Source: Sinomonas atrocyanea (lineage in GTDB: Bacteria; Actinomycetota; Actinomycetes; Actinomycetales; Micrococcaceae). Taken from it: DNA of 64,000 bases. Both the position numbers and the translations under genes were made by a program. Shown piece after piece: positions 34,401-42,223 of this stretch (positions within the stretch are counted from its first letter, which is position 1; every line of letters begins with the position of its first letter). Where the stretch lies: the NCBI RefSeq assembly GCF_001577305.1, contig NZ_CP014518.1, forward strand, positions 1,488,001 through 1,552,000, read 5' to 3'. Under the pieces are notes generated by a model. That model was not told the DNA's origin, searched no databases, and saw only the letters and a list, made by a program, of their open reading frames with translations.

Positions 34401-35021
34401 GCCTTTGCCATCGACCAGCGCGCGCGCATCGTTGCCGCGTCCGGGGCCACCCTCGCGGTAGTCCCCTCCGGCCCCGAGACGGTCTCCGCCGACATCCCGG
34501 CCGGACCCCAGGGACGCAAGCTCGTGCTCGCCGAGCGCAGCGACGCGCACTGGTCGGCCTCGCTCGACGGCACCCCGCTCGCGGCCTCGGCCCAGGGCTG
34601 GGCCCAGGCGTTCGACCTTCCGGCCCGGGGCGGCCATCTCGACCTCGCCTACCGGGATCCCGCCGCATGGCCGCTGGGGGCCGCCGCCGTCGCCGCCTTC
34701 GCGCTGACGCTCCTACTGGCCATCCCGGCCCGGGTCCGGCGCACGGGCCGCCGCGGTGCCGGGTCCGCTCTCCTCGTCCGCGAGTCGCTCGGACGCCATC
34801 CGCAGCGTGCGGCAGGGCGCCCTGCCGCTGGCCGCCGCCGCGGCGAGGACGGCGCCGCCGCCCCTGCCCCCGTCCACGACGGCGAGGACGCGCCGCTCGA
34901 CGACGGACCGGACGACTGGCCGATCGACGAACCGGAGGCGCAGCCCACGGAGGCGGCCCGCGCCGAGGACCGCGAACCTGCGAGCAGTGAGGAAGCAGCG
35001 CATGACGACGCCCGCCTCTGA
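31470..35021 (+). CDS. Very large membrane glycosyltransferase (GT2) without a canonical start codon
   Basis: About 1,183 residues. The N-terminal GT2 domain (VTAVVVAHDGGPYLPATL, then WLWLLHDDAAP with a DD catalytic pair and GDDVDFCWRARLAGHRVVVVPGA) is followed by some 500 residues of multiple transmembrane helices and a C-terminal extracytoplasmic domain, then an acidic cytoplasmic-like tail. It likely builds an envelope polysaccharide. The homologous region starts near 31491, but between the preceding in-frame stop and 31662 there is no ATG, GTG or TTG. CTG at 31470 (overlapping the whiB TGA as CTGA) or 31476 is proposed; the GTG at 31662 would delete the nucleotide-binding strand. Overlaps the next gene by 20 bases. 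Confidence 0.8.
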   Translation: MTLEALRVTAVVVAHDGGPYLPATLAGLAGQTRPVDAAIGIDTGSRDHSAELLCEALGAENVTAVRTPGGFGGAVARGLGGLAAGSPAAAGAAAEWLWLLHDDAAPAPDALAALLAAVEAAPSVAVAGCKQLDPDAPGCLVDVGLSVSRWGERLTLIDVDEQDQGQYDARSDVFAVNSAGMLVRRDVWESLRGFDPALPATGDDVDFCWRARLAGHRVVVVPGARMMHSARPGAAGTPFAARRAEVYSRLKHAPLWQLPLHAAGALLGGLWQFLLAIVLKEPGLGAARLGATLAALGMPARLARGRRAARRSRTVSRSVLRPLISPRRDIWAHRRALLESAAAEPESVVGDGSGMAEGSSEPTGDSQDDFAALAVASRGWVGTGALVVAAGALLAAFAAFAPLLGAEAAVGGALVPVSTTLSAVFAHATSWWAGIGPGQAGHGDPFDLVLWILGLLAAGDPNRGVTAALVAAAPVAGLGAWALAANLTAHRAPRWLAALVWAAAPSLLTALAQGRLGAAVAHAALPWAVLGMVRAVGGARIRGTVGPRHEPRNGTGGVPSWTAAAAGGLALAAATAGAPSLVPLAAAVVLLASLALRGRARSLWIVLVPTAALFAPLWVSAPSNLRAWIADPGVPLAGAPAAPWQLVLGQPVAFDAGAALTGVPALPAGVPWSLLGALLVGAPVLAAAVAGAVLLTGRRGVAARLLFAVGVLGLAYAWAVSRTPTAVAGDSLAAPFAGPSLGAASMAFITVGVLALDRLLERRRSAALRPQPEGSTASSAPRRAVAAAIVLAYVLVAVGPAGALAQWAATALGHAPSSGGLGAEALVGPGLSRVLPATAADLGQGTQQTRTLVLHGTDAGGFTANLMRGAGTTLDSLSAVAASSRVQGAWGSERIADDDAALTALRHAVATVGGGAAVDPRSDLEQLGIGFVVLADDGATDEVTAGRIDAVPFLVAVGRTDAGWLWRVTPRTAGNDGAFAIDQRARIVAASGATLAVVPSGPETVSADIPAGPQGRKLVLAERSDAHWSASLDGTPLAASAQGWAQAFDLPARGGHLDLAYRDPAAWPLGAAAVAAFALTLLLAIPARVRRTGRRGAGSALLVRESLGRHPQRAAGRPAAGRRRGEDGAAAPAPVHDGEDAPLDDGPDDWPIDEPEAQPTEAARAEDREPASSEEAAHDDARL

Positions 35022-36606
35022 CCGGACCCCGACGACCCGGCCGGGCCGCCGGATGCGCGCCGTGGGGGCCGCCGTCGCCGGCACCGTCCTCGCCGGCCTT
35101 GCCGGCGGGCTCACGGTCGCGGCGTCCGCCGTGCCCGCTCCCGCATCCCTCAACGCGGGGAACGCGCCCTCGGTCGACGTGCCCACGGCAGACGCGGTGC
35201 GCGCCTGCCCGGGACCCGCCCGGCTGCTGTCCGGCACCCCGGTGCAGGGAGACCCCCAGTTCAGTCCGGCAAGCCGGACCGCCCGGACCCAGGTGAGCGG
35301 CATCGTCCTGTCCGACACGCAGGGCACGCTCCCGGACACTGCGCTGGGGCCGCAGGGCGGTCCGGCGCTGAAGTCCATCCCGGGCCAGAAGGTGCCCGCG
35401 GGAACCGTGGCACAGCCGCGCGCTGCGGCGATCGCGGGGCAGGGTGTGGATGCGCTGACCCTGCTCACGGCCAAGCCCCTCGCCGGGACCCCCGCCTCGA
35501 CGGGAGCCCTCACCCGGTTCGACGCAGGGGACGGCGACCTGCGCGGCCTCGCCACCGCCACCTGCACCGCCCCGACGAACGACCAATGGCTCCTCGGGGC
35601 GGAGACGACCGTGGGGCGGACCTCCATCCTGACTCTCGCCAATCCCAGCTCGAGCCCGGCCACGGTGGACCTCGAATTCTTCGGGGACAAGCCGCTGACC
35701 CAGGCACCGCCCTCGAGCCGGGGCCTTCAGGTCAAGCCCGGCAGCTCCGCCTCGTACGTGCTGAGCGGCTACATGCCGGGCCAGGCCAACGTCTCGGTGC
35801 ACGTGCGCAGCACCGGCGCCCCCGTCGCCGCGTCCATCCAGCAGTCCACGCTGCGCGGCCTCACCCCCGGCGGCGTCGAGCTCATCACGCCCGCCGCGGC
35901 GCCGGCACCGCGGCAGACGGTGACGGGCATCGAACTGCAGGACCCGGCCCGGTCGAAGGACCTCACAGCGAGGAGCGGGTACGAGGACGCCGGCGCCGCC
36001 GTGCAGATCACCGTCCCCGGCGCCGCGGACGCCGTCGTGCAGCTCCGCGTATACGGCCGCAACGGTGCCGTGCAGCTGCCCGGCGGCGGAGTCGTGACGG
36101 CCAAGGCGGGAACCGTCACGGAGGTCCCCCTCGCGGGGCTCCCCGCCGGGACCTACAGCGTGTCCGCGACCGCGGACGTCTCCTTCACGGCCTCTGCGCG
36201 CGTGCCGCGCGGCCTCTCGGCCGACGAGCCCCTCGACACGGCCGTGGCCTCGGCGTCCCAGCGGATCGGCGACAGCCACGTCGTCGCGGTCGGGCAGGGC
36301 AGCGGGTCCCGGCAGATCGTGTTCGGCGTCCCGGACGGGCGCGCCCAGATCCGGGCTGTCCCCGTCACCGAGGACGGGGCGTTCCACAGCGCCGTCTCGC
36401 TCGACGTCGCCGGTGGGACGACCGCGGTCCTCGACGCGCCCGACAAGGTGGACGGCTCGGCGCTCACCGGATACGTGCTCTCGGCCTCGGGCGACCCGGC
36501 CTACGGCTCGCTCCTCTTCAAGGGCGACGGCAACGCCATCTCGGCGGCCACGATCGTTCCCGCGGCGGCGGGGGCGCGCTCGCTGCCCGTGACCGTCGGC
36601 TACTAG
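35002..36606 (+). CDS. DUF5719 family secreted or membrane-anchored protein
   Basis: A 534-residue exported protein. It has a basic N-terminus (RPGRRMRAVG), a hydrophobic signal or anchor segment (AAVAGTVLAGLAGGLTVAASAV, residues about 21-43), then beta-rich repeats with Ala/Gly/Val/Thr-rich composition and conserved GSSASYVLSGYMPG-like turns. DUF5719 proteins are commonly encoded directly after the large GT2 as here (20-base overlap), so they probably act together in envelope polysaccharide assembly; no biochemical function is known to me. The ATG at 35002 has GAGGAA upstream. Confidence 0.85.
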   Translation: MTTPASDRTPTTRPGRRMRAVGAAVAGTVLAGLAGGLTVAASAVPAPASLNAGNAPSVDVPTADAVRACPGPARLLSGTPVQGDPQFSPASRTARTQVSGIVLSDTQGTLPDTALGPQGGPALKSIPGQKVPAGTVAQPRAAAIAGQGVDALTLLTAKPLAGTPASTGALTRFDAGDGDLRGLATATCTAPTNDQWLLGAETTVGRTSILTLANPSSSPATVDLEFFGDKPLTQAPPSSRGLQVKPGSSASYVLSGYMPGQANVSVHVRSTGAPVAASIQQSTLRGLTPGGVELITPAAAPAPRQTVTGIELQDPARSKDLTARSGYEDAGAAVQITVPGAADAVVQLRVYGRNGAVQLPGGGVVTAKAGTVTEVPLAGLPAGTYSVSATADVSFTASARVPRGLSADEPLDTAVASASQRIGDSHVVAVGQGSGSRQIVFGVPDGRAQIRAVPVTEDGAFHSAVSLDVAGGTTAVLDAPDKVDGSALTGYVLSASGDPAYGSLLFKGDGNAISAATIVPAAAGARSLPVTVGY

Positions 36607-36626
36607 GGAACCGGGGGCCCGGGCCC

Positions 36627-37151
36627 TCAGTAGCCGCGGTAGTAGGGATCGAGGGTCTCGGGGGCGACGCCGAGCATGAGGGCGGTGTACTCCACCACGA
36701 TGTCGTGCACGAGGTCCTGCAGCTCTGCCGGGGAGGAGGCGCCGGTCTCCACGACGCGGCGGTAGACCGTGATGCGGGGTGCGCGGCCCGGCGCGCCGGG
36801 GGTGTACTGCCCCTGCGGGGGGCGGCCCCCGTCCCGGAGCAGCTGCTCGAGCCCGGGCGGGATCTCCTCGACGGCATACTCGACGCCGTCCAGCTTCGAG
36901 GAGTTGAGTTCCTGAAGGCGGTCCGCGGCATCGAAGACCCAGTCCTCGAAGCGCTCCGCGCGGGTTCGGCTCGCAGGGAGCACGGACGGCAGGATCTCGC
37001 CGCGCAGGCCGCGCCCATGGCGGTTCCTCCGACGCTGGCGGAAGCCGCGCCGTCGTTCCGCCGAGGGCTCTCCCTCCGGCGGCACTGGCCGGATGCTGAG
37101 GGTGGGCCCGCCCGGGTCCGACGGGCCCCCGGAGAACGAACGATCCTGCAT
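36627..37151 (-). CDS. Zincin-like metallopeptidase family protein with degenerate active site
   Basis: A 174-residue cytoplasmic protein. The C-terminal half (RFEDWVFDAADRL onward, about 67-165) fits the small zincin-like metallopeptidase family encoded near whiB2 in Actinobacteria. Where the family has HExxH, this protein reads LVHDIVVEYTALMLG (H149, D150, E154), so the catalytic Glu and second His are not in place; it may be inactive or use another geometry. The N-terminal ~60 residues are basic and disordered. The ATG at 37151 follows TAGAGT by six bases. Convergent with the DUF5719 gene and divergent from the DUF3499 gene. Confidence 0.8.
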   Translation of the reverse strand: MQDRSFSGGPSDPGGPTLSIRPVPPEGEPSAERRRGFRQRRRNRHGRGLRGEILPSVLPASRTRAERFEDWVFDAADRLQELNSSKLDGVEYAVEEIPPGLEQLLRDGGRPPQGQYTPGAPGRAPRITVYRRVVETGASSPAELQDLVHDIVVEYTALMLGVAPETLDPYYRGY

Positions 37152-37271
37152 ACATCGACTCTAGTCGCCCCGTTCGCGCCATGGCGAGTCGTCGGCGGCC
37201 ACGCGGCGCGGGGCCCGGCATGCGGGGTCAATCCCCGGGTAGCGGCAGTCCCGGGAGTAGGGTTCTGTGCC

Positions 37272-37712
37272 GTGGGTCCACTACGCCATTGTTCTCGATC
37301 TGCCTGCCGCCAGGCGGCGGTGGCAACGCTCACGTACGTGTACGCCGATTCCACCGCGGTCCTCGGCCCGCTCGCCACCTTCGCCGAGCCGCACAGCTAC
37401 GACCTCTGCGCGACCCACGCCGAACGGCTCACCGTTCCCCGGGGTTGGGACGTGCTCCGTCTGGCCCTGCCGGCCGCGCCGCCCCGCAGCCCCGATGACA
37501 TCCTCGCCCTCGCCGACGCGGTCCGGGAGGGGGAGGCCCCAAGCGACGACGGGAACGATTCCTCCTCCGGCCGGGCGGGCGCGCACCGGGCGGACTCCGA
37601 GCACGCCGGGGACCGGGGAGCCGGGGACCGGCCGTCCCGCGCGCCCCTCGACGTCCCGCCGGGGGCGGACATCCCGCGGCGGCACCTGAGGCTCCTGCGC
37701 GAGCCGTACTGA
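37272..37712 (+). CDS. DUF3499 family protein
   Basis: A 146-residue protein of the actinobacterial DUF3499 family. Its conserved N-terminal half has CSRSACRQAAVATLTYVYAD, then FAEPHSYDLCATHAERLTVPRGW; the Cys and His residues suggest a zinc-ribbon-like fold. The C-terminal half is low-complexity and charged. Function unknown; it is conserved beside the zincin-like protein and ahcY. The GTG at 37272 lies eight bases after TAGGGT. The last codons and the stop sit in a 30-bp duplicated segment. Confidence 0.82.
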   Translation: MGPLRHCSRSACRQAAVATLTYVYADSTAVLGPLATFAEPHSYDLCATHAERLTVPRGWDVLRLALPAAPPRSPDDILALADAVREGEAPSDDGNDSSSGRAGAHRADSEHAGDRGAGDRPSRAPLDVPPGADIPRRHLRLLREPY

Positions 37713-37758
37713 CGCGAGCCGCACCGCCGCGGGCCCTACTGACGCGAGTCGCACCGCC
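37707..37758. repeat. 30-bp direct duplication over the DUF3499 stop codon
   Basis: The 22 bases 37707-37728 (TACTGACGCGAGCCGC...) recur at 37737-37758 with one change, a period of 30. The duplicated unit includes the DUF3499 TGA. Confidence 0.8.
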
Positions 37759-37803
37759 CCGGTCCGCCGCAGTCACGCTGCCGGACTCGGTAGGCTAGAG
37801 GGC

Positions 37804-37998
37804 ATGCCGAAACTCAGCCCCTCGCTGCTGGACATCCTCCGGTGCCCCGTGACGGGTTCCGCACTCGTCCAGGACGGCGACAGCCTCGTGGCCGCCGCGC
37901 CGGGCCCCGACGGGACGACGCCGCGCTACGCGATCGAGGACGGCATCCCCGTCCTCCTCGCGCCCACCACCACCTCCGCGAACCAGGAGCACGCATGA
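37804..37998 (+). CDS. Trm112 family protein
   Basis: A 64-residue Trm112-like protein, a small activator or partner of methyltransferases in many organisms. The sequence LLDILRCPVTGSALV and the C-terminal YAIEDGIPVLL are typical; only one cysteine remains, so the zinc knuckle is incomplete, as in many bacterial members. The ATG at 37804 follows TAGGCT by seven bases. Its TGA overlaps the ahcY ATG (ATGA), so translation is coupled. Pairing with a SAM-cycle enzyme is suggestive of a link to methylation. Confidence 0.85.
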   Translation: MPKLSPSLLDILRCPVTGSALVQDGDSLVAAAPGPDGTTPRYAIEDGIPVLLAPTTTSANQEHA

Positions 37999-39488
37999 CC
38001 CCCGACTTCAAGGTGAAGGACCTGTCCCTCCACGAGGCAGGACGCCACCAGATCCGCCTCGCCGAGCACGAGATGCCCGGCCTGATGGCGCTGCGGGAGG
38101 AGTTCGGCGAGTCGCAGCCGCTCAAGGGGGCGCGCATCGCCGGGTCGCTGCACATGACGGTCCAGACCGCCGTCCTCATCGAGACCCTCGTGGCGCTGGG
38201 CGCCGAGGTCCGCTGGGCCTCCTGCAACATCTTCTCGACCCAGGACGAGGCGGCGGCCGCCGTCGTCGTCGGCCCCGGGACCCCGGAGGACCCGCAGGGC
38301 GTGTCGGTGTTCGCCTGGAAGGGCGAGTCGCTCGAGGAGTACTGGTGGACCGCAGAGCAGATCCTCACCTGGCCCGGCGCGGACGCGAACCCCGAACTCG
38401 GCCCGAACCTGATCCTCGACGACGGCGGTGACGCGACGCTGCTCGTCCACAAGGGCGTCGAGTTCGAGGCAGCCGGGGCAGTGCCCGAGGCGACGGAGGA
38501 GGACCCCGAGGAGTACCGCATCATCCTCGAGGTGCTGCGCGCCGGTCAGGCCCGCGACCCCCAGAAGTGGACCCGGATCGCGGCCGGCATCAAGGGCGTG
38601 AGCGAGGAGACCACCACCGGCGTCCACCGGCTCTACCAGCTGGCCGAGCAGGGTGCCCTGCTCTTCCCTGCGATCAACGTCAACGACGCGGTGACGAAGA
38701 GCAAGTTCGACAACCGGTACGGCATCCGGCACTCCCTCCCCGACGGCCTCAACCGCGCTACCGACGTGCTGATCGGCGGCAAGGTCGCCGTGGTCTGCGG
38801 GTACGGCGACGTGGGCAAGGGGGCCGCGGAGGCCCTCCGCGGCCAGGGCGCGCGCGTGATCGTGACCGAGATCGACCCGATCTGCGCGCTGCAGGCGGCG
38901 ATGGACGGCTACCAGGTGGCCAGGCTCGAGTCGGTCCTGGACCAGGGAGACATCTTCATCACGACCACCGGCGGCAAGGACATCATCCTCGCCGAGCACA
39001 TGGAGGCGATGAAGGACAAGGCCATCGTGGGCAACGTGGGCCACTTCGACAACGAGATCGACATGGCCGGCCTCGCCCGGATCCCGGGGATCCGCAAGGT
39101 CGAGATCAAGCCGCAGGTGCACGAGTGGGTGTTCCCCGCCTCGAGCGGCCTCAACGGCGCCACGGCGGAACACTCGGTGATCGTGCTCTCCGAGGGGCGC
39201 CTGCTCAACCTCGGCAATGCCACGGGCCACCCATCCTTCGTGATGAGCAACTCGTTCGCCAACCAGACGATCGCCCAGATCGAGCTCTGGACGAAGCGCG
39301 ATCAGGGCGACGGCCAGCGTGAGTACGAGAACCGGGTCTACGTCCTGCCCAAGGTCCTGGATGAGAAGGTCGCGCGGCTCCACCTCGCGGCGCTGGGTGT
39401 CGAGCTCACCGAGCTGACCAAGGAGCAGGCCGAATACCTCGGCCTCGATGTCGCCGGCCCGTACAAGGCGGACCACTACCGCTACTGA
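37995..39488 (+). CDS. ahcY: Adenosylhomocysteinase AhcY
   Basis: NAD-dependent hydrolysis of S-adenosylhomocysteine to adenosine and homocysteine, clearing the inhibitory product of SAM methyltransferases. The 497-residue length includes the ~40-residue insert near residues 140-190 typical of actinobacterial enzymes. Motifs: LHMTVQTAVLIETL, NVNDAVTKSKFDNRYG, the NAD loop VVCGYGDVGKGAAEAL, and HPSFVMSNSFANQ near the C-terminus. AGGAG lies seven bases before the ATG. Coupled to the Trm112-like gene. No SAH riboswitch is seen upstream. Confidence 0.97.
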   Translation: MTPDFKVKDLSLHEAGRHQIRLAEHEMPGLMALREEFGESQPLKGARIAGSLHMTVQTAVLIETLVALGAEVRWASCNIFSTQDEAAAAVVVGPGTPEDPQGVSVFAWKGESLEEYWWTAEQILTWPGADANPELGPNLILDDGGDATLLVHKGVEFEAAGAVPEATEEDPEEYRIILEVLRAGQARDPQKWTRIAAGIKGVSEETTTGVHRLYQLAEQGALLFPAINVNDAVTKSKFDNRYGIRHSLPDGLNRATDVLIGGKVAVVCGYGDVGKGAAEALRGQGARVIVTEIDPICALQAAMDGYQVARLESVLDQGDIFITTTGGKDIILAEHMEAMKDKAIVGNVGHFDNEIDMAGLARIPGIRKVEIKPQVHEWVFPASSGLNGATAEHSVIVLSEGRLLNLGNATGHPSFVMSNSFANQTIAQIELWTKRDQGDGQREYENRVYVLPKVLDEKVARLHLAALGVELTELTKEQAEYLGLDVAGPYKADHYRY

Positions 39489-39523
39489 CGCCCCGCGCGC
39501 CGCTGCCCGTCCCGGGCTGTGCC

Positions 39524-39573
39524 GGCCGCCCCGATCGTGTCCCGACCGTAGCCGGGGTGTGACCGGGGCGGCC
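39524..39573 (+). terminator. Possible terminator hairpin after ahcY
   Basis: GGCCGCCCC (39524-39532) pairs with GGGGCGGCC (39565-39573), enclosing a 32-base loop that can itself fold. Weakly supported because of the long loop. Confidence 0.35.
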
Positions 39574-39585
39574 GTCTGCTGCCGG

Positions 39586-39591
39586 TAGGCT
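39586..39591 (+). promoter_or_regulatory. -10 box of the L,D-transpeptidase gene
   Basis: TAGGCT gives a start point near 39598. This leaves about 35 bases of leader to the ATG at 39633, or only 5 to the ATG at 39603. Confidence 0.4.
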
Positions 39592-39632
39592 TGGCCGAGG
39601 GGATGTACGGCAGAAAGTGGGGGACCCCAACC

Positions 39633-40862
39633 ATGTCTGAGCGGAAGCGGCTTGCCAGGGGCGCGAAGATCGCGATTCTGGCGGCCGTCCTCGTGTTGGC
39701 GGGGATCGGCGGTGTATTCGCCGCGGTCGGCCCGCTCCAGGCGGCTCCCATCACGTCCGAGCAGGCCTCGCCCGTGCGGAGCCAGCCCGGCTCCGCCTTC
39801 CCGGTGGTGAAGCAGGCGACCGCTGCGACGGTGCCCGCGCAGGGCGCCAAGGAGGTCAACCCCGCGGCGCCCGTGACGGTGACCGTGGCCAACGGCACCC
39901 TGGACAACGTCAGCCTCCGCTCCGCCTCCGGAGACGACGTCGACGGCGCCCTGAGCTCCTCGCGGGCAGGCTGGACCTCGAAGAGCCAGCTCGCCTTCGA
40001 CACCACCTACACGCTCAGCTACACCACGATCGACGCCGCCGGGCGCACCGAGTCGGCGACGACGACGTTCGCCACCGTTGCCACCAAGAACGAGGCCGAC
40101 GCCGCGATGTACCCCCTCGACGGGATGAGCGTCGGGGTCGCCCAGCCGATTCAGCTGACCTTCAGCGAGCCGGTGAAGAACAAGAAGGCCGTCGAGAAGG
40201 CCATCACGATCACCTCGACCTCCGGCCAGCCCGGCGCCTTCCACTGGTACAGCGACACCATGGTCCGCTACCGCCCCGAGACGTTCTGGGCGGCCCACAG
40301 CACCATCACAGTCAAGATGGACCTCTTCGGCGTGGACCTCGGCAACGGCCAGATCGGCAACTTCTCCAAGACGAACACGGTCCACATCGGCGACAAGCGC
40401 ACGGCCGTCGCCGATGCGACGGCCCACACGTTCACGGCCTACATCAACGACAAGCCCGTGCACACGTGGCCGGCCACGCTCGGCGACACCCGCTTCCCGT
40501 CCGCCCGCGGCTACCTCGTGCTCATGGAGAAGCAGCGCAAGGCGCACTTCGTTGCCGCCTCGATCGGGCTCAAGCCCGGCGACCCGGCCAACTACGGCGA
40601 GCTCGATGTCGAGTACGCGACGCGGCTGACCCCGAGCGGTGAGTTCATCCACCAGGCGACCGACACCGCCCTGCCGTACCTCGGCCAGATCAACGTCTCG
40701 CACGGGTGCATCGGCCTGGGCCCCGACGGCGCCTCCTGGGTCTTCAACAACATGACCACGGGTGATGTCGTGCAGATCATCAACACCCAGGGCGACTACG
40801 CGAACTTCGACGACGGCTTCGGGGACTGGAACATCCCCTGGGCCCAGTACGCGAACAGCTGA
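39633..40862 (+). CDS. L,D-transpeptidase with Ig-like domain (YkuD)
   Basis: A 409-residue exported peptidoglycan cross-linker making 3-3 bonds. Residues 1-30 are a signal/anchor (KIAILAAVLVLAGIGGVFAAV). Ig-like domains follow (about 60-250, with NPAAPVTVTVANGTLDNV and YPLDGMSVGVAQPIQLTFSEPV), then the YkuD catalytic domain with VLMEKQRKAHFVAAS, GEFIHQATD and the SHGCIGLG motif (H357, C359). Organisation matches mycobacterial LdtMt2. The ATG at 39633 (MSERKRLARG) is chosen because it precedes the signal directly; the ATG at 39603 has GAGGGG immediately adjacent and remains possible. Confidence 0.92.
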   Translation: MSERKRLARGAKIAILAAVLVLAGIGGVFAAVGPLQAAPITSEQASPVRSQPGSAFPVVKQATAATVPAQGAKEVNPAAPVTVTVANGTLDNVSLRSASGDDVDGALSSSRAGWTSKSQLAFDTTYTLSYTTIDAAGRTESATTTFATVATKNEADAAMYPLDGMSVGVAQPIQLTFSEPVKNKKAVEKAITITSTSGQPGAFHWYSDTMVRYRPETFWAAHSTITVKMDLFGVDLGNGQIGNFSKTNTVHIGDKRTAVADATAHTFTAYINDKPVHTWPATLGDTRFPSARGYLVLMEKQRKAHFVAASIGLKPGDPANYGELDVEYATRLTPSGEFIHQATDTALPYLGQINVSHGCIGLGPDGASWVFNNMTTGDVVQIINTQGDYANFDDGFGDWNIPWAQYANS

Positions 40863-40990
40863 GACGCCCCGCGGCGATAACGCTTCGGCCACACGTGGGT
40901 GCCGCTACGGGGGAGCGGCCGCACACACCGGTACGGTGGAGTGAGAACCATGCAGACTCCAGGCCCGCGGGCCTCTACTGGACGGTGACA

Positions 40991-42223
40991 GTGTTGACCG
41001 ACAAGAGTTCCGGATCCGAGCCGGGGGCCGACTTCGACGAGTCCGGCGACAGCGACGAGCCGGCCTTCGGCTGGATGAGGCCCGCCGGCGCGGGGCGCCG
41101 CACATCAGAGCCAGCCACCGGGCAGCACGCTGCCGCACCGGAGGCCAGCCCCGCCGCCAGCGAGCCCCAGGCCGCTGCGGCGGCGGGACCAGAGGCTGCC
41201 CCTGCTGCGTCCGGAGCGACCCAGGCGGACACCGTCGCGGTCCCCGCGCAGAGCCGCGCAGAAGCGAAGCGGTCCCGCGAGCGGGCCTCCGGCGACGAGG
41301 CCTCCCGTGACGCGCCCTCCCGCGACCGCGGGGCCAGCGGCGAGGGCACCGGCGCGCGCGGGGCCTCCGTGCACCGCGAGCCGTCCCCGACGAGCGCGAT
41401 CAACGTGCGCCCACCCGAGGACGAGGTCCAGCGGCGGCGGAACGAGCGGGATGCGGCCGCGCGGTCCAGGCCCGTCGGCCGGCGCATCGTGCAGGTGCTC
41501 ATGGCGATCTTCCTCCCCTTCCTGCTGCTCATCGCAGCGGTGCGCGTCGTGGCCACGCCCCTGTTCCTGTGGATCGAGTACTACCGTCCCGGGTTCCCAG
41601 GTGACGGCTACGGCTTCACGACGGATGACCGGCTCACCTACGGCTCCTACGCGGTCGACTACCTCGCGAACCTCGCGGGCCCCCGGTACCTTGGCGACCT
41701 CGTGCTGCCCTCGGGCGACCACCTCTTCACCGCCGGTGAGGTGAGCCATATGGCGGACGTCAAGACCGTGGTCCTCTCCGCCTACGGCGCCGGGATCGTG
41801 CTGCTGCTGTTCTTCGTCTTCGCGGCCATCGGGCTCCGGAAGACGAAGGGCGCGTTCGGGCGCGGACTCTTCGCGGGCTCGTTCGTGACCATGGCGATCA
41901 TCATCGCCCTCGCCGTGCTCGCGGCGCTCGGGTGGGAGACGTTCTTCACCGACTTCCACCGGATCTTCTTCGCCAACGGCACCTGGACCTTCAGGCTCGA
42001 GGACTCGCTCATCCGGCTCTTCCCCGGCCAGTTCTGGGTGGACTCTGCGCTCGTCGTCGGCGTCCTGGTGCTGCTCGCGGCGAGCCTGCTGCTGATCTTC
42101 TGCTGGCCGACGCCCAAGCGGCGGGCGGCCCGCGGTACGGTGGGGGAGCCGGAGGCCGGGCAGGCCTCCCGCGTCCACACCGACACCCACACCGACGCGG
42201 ACGCCGAGGTTCAGGCGGAGTAG
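40991..42223 (+). CDS. TIGR01906 family integral membrane protein
   Basis: About 410 residues. The first ~165 are a disordered, Ala/Glu/Arg-rich cytoplasmic region; then four transmembrane helices (first at VLMAIFLPFLLLIAAVRVVA) enclose the conserved extracytoplasmic segment YGFTTDDRLTYGSYAVDYL and FHRIFFANGTWTF, features of TIGR01906/DUF1461. Function unknown. The start is uncertain: GTG 40991, GTG 40985 or TTG 40994 are within nine bases; upstream frame is open. TACGGT at 40932 may be the -10. Its 3' end overlaps the convergent acyl-CoA ligase gene by 13 bases. Confidence 0.82.
   Translation: MLTDKSSGSEPGADFDESGDSDEPAFGWMRPAGAGRRTSEPATGQHAAAPEASPAASEPQAAAAAGPEAAPAASGATQADTVAVPAQSRAEAKRSRERASGDEASRDAPSRDRGASGEGTGARGASVHREPSPTSAINVRPPEDEVQRRRNERDAAARSRPVGRRIVQVLMAIFLPFLLLIAAVRVVATPLFLWIEYYRPGFPGDGYGFTTDDRLTYGSYAVDYLANLAGPRYLGDLVLPSGDHLFTAGEVSHMADVKTVVLSAYGAGIVLLLFFVFAAIGLRKTKGAFGRGLFAGSFVTMAIIIALAVLAALGWETFFTDFHRIFFANGTWTFRLEDSLIRLFPGQFWVDSALVVGVLVLLAASLLLIFCWPTPKRRAARGTVGEPEAGQASRVHTDTHTDADAEVQAE

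Noticed and set aside
37850..37994. Possible SAH riboswitch before ahcY
   Set aside because: The space is occupied by the Trm112-like gene, which overlaps ahcY; no riboswitch-like conserved core was seen.
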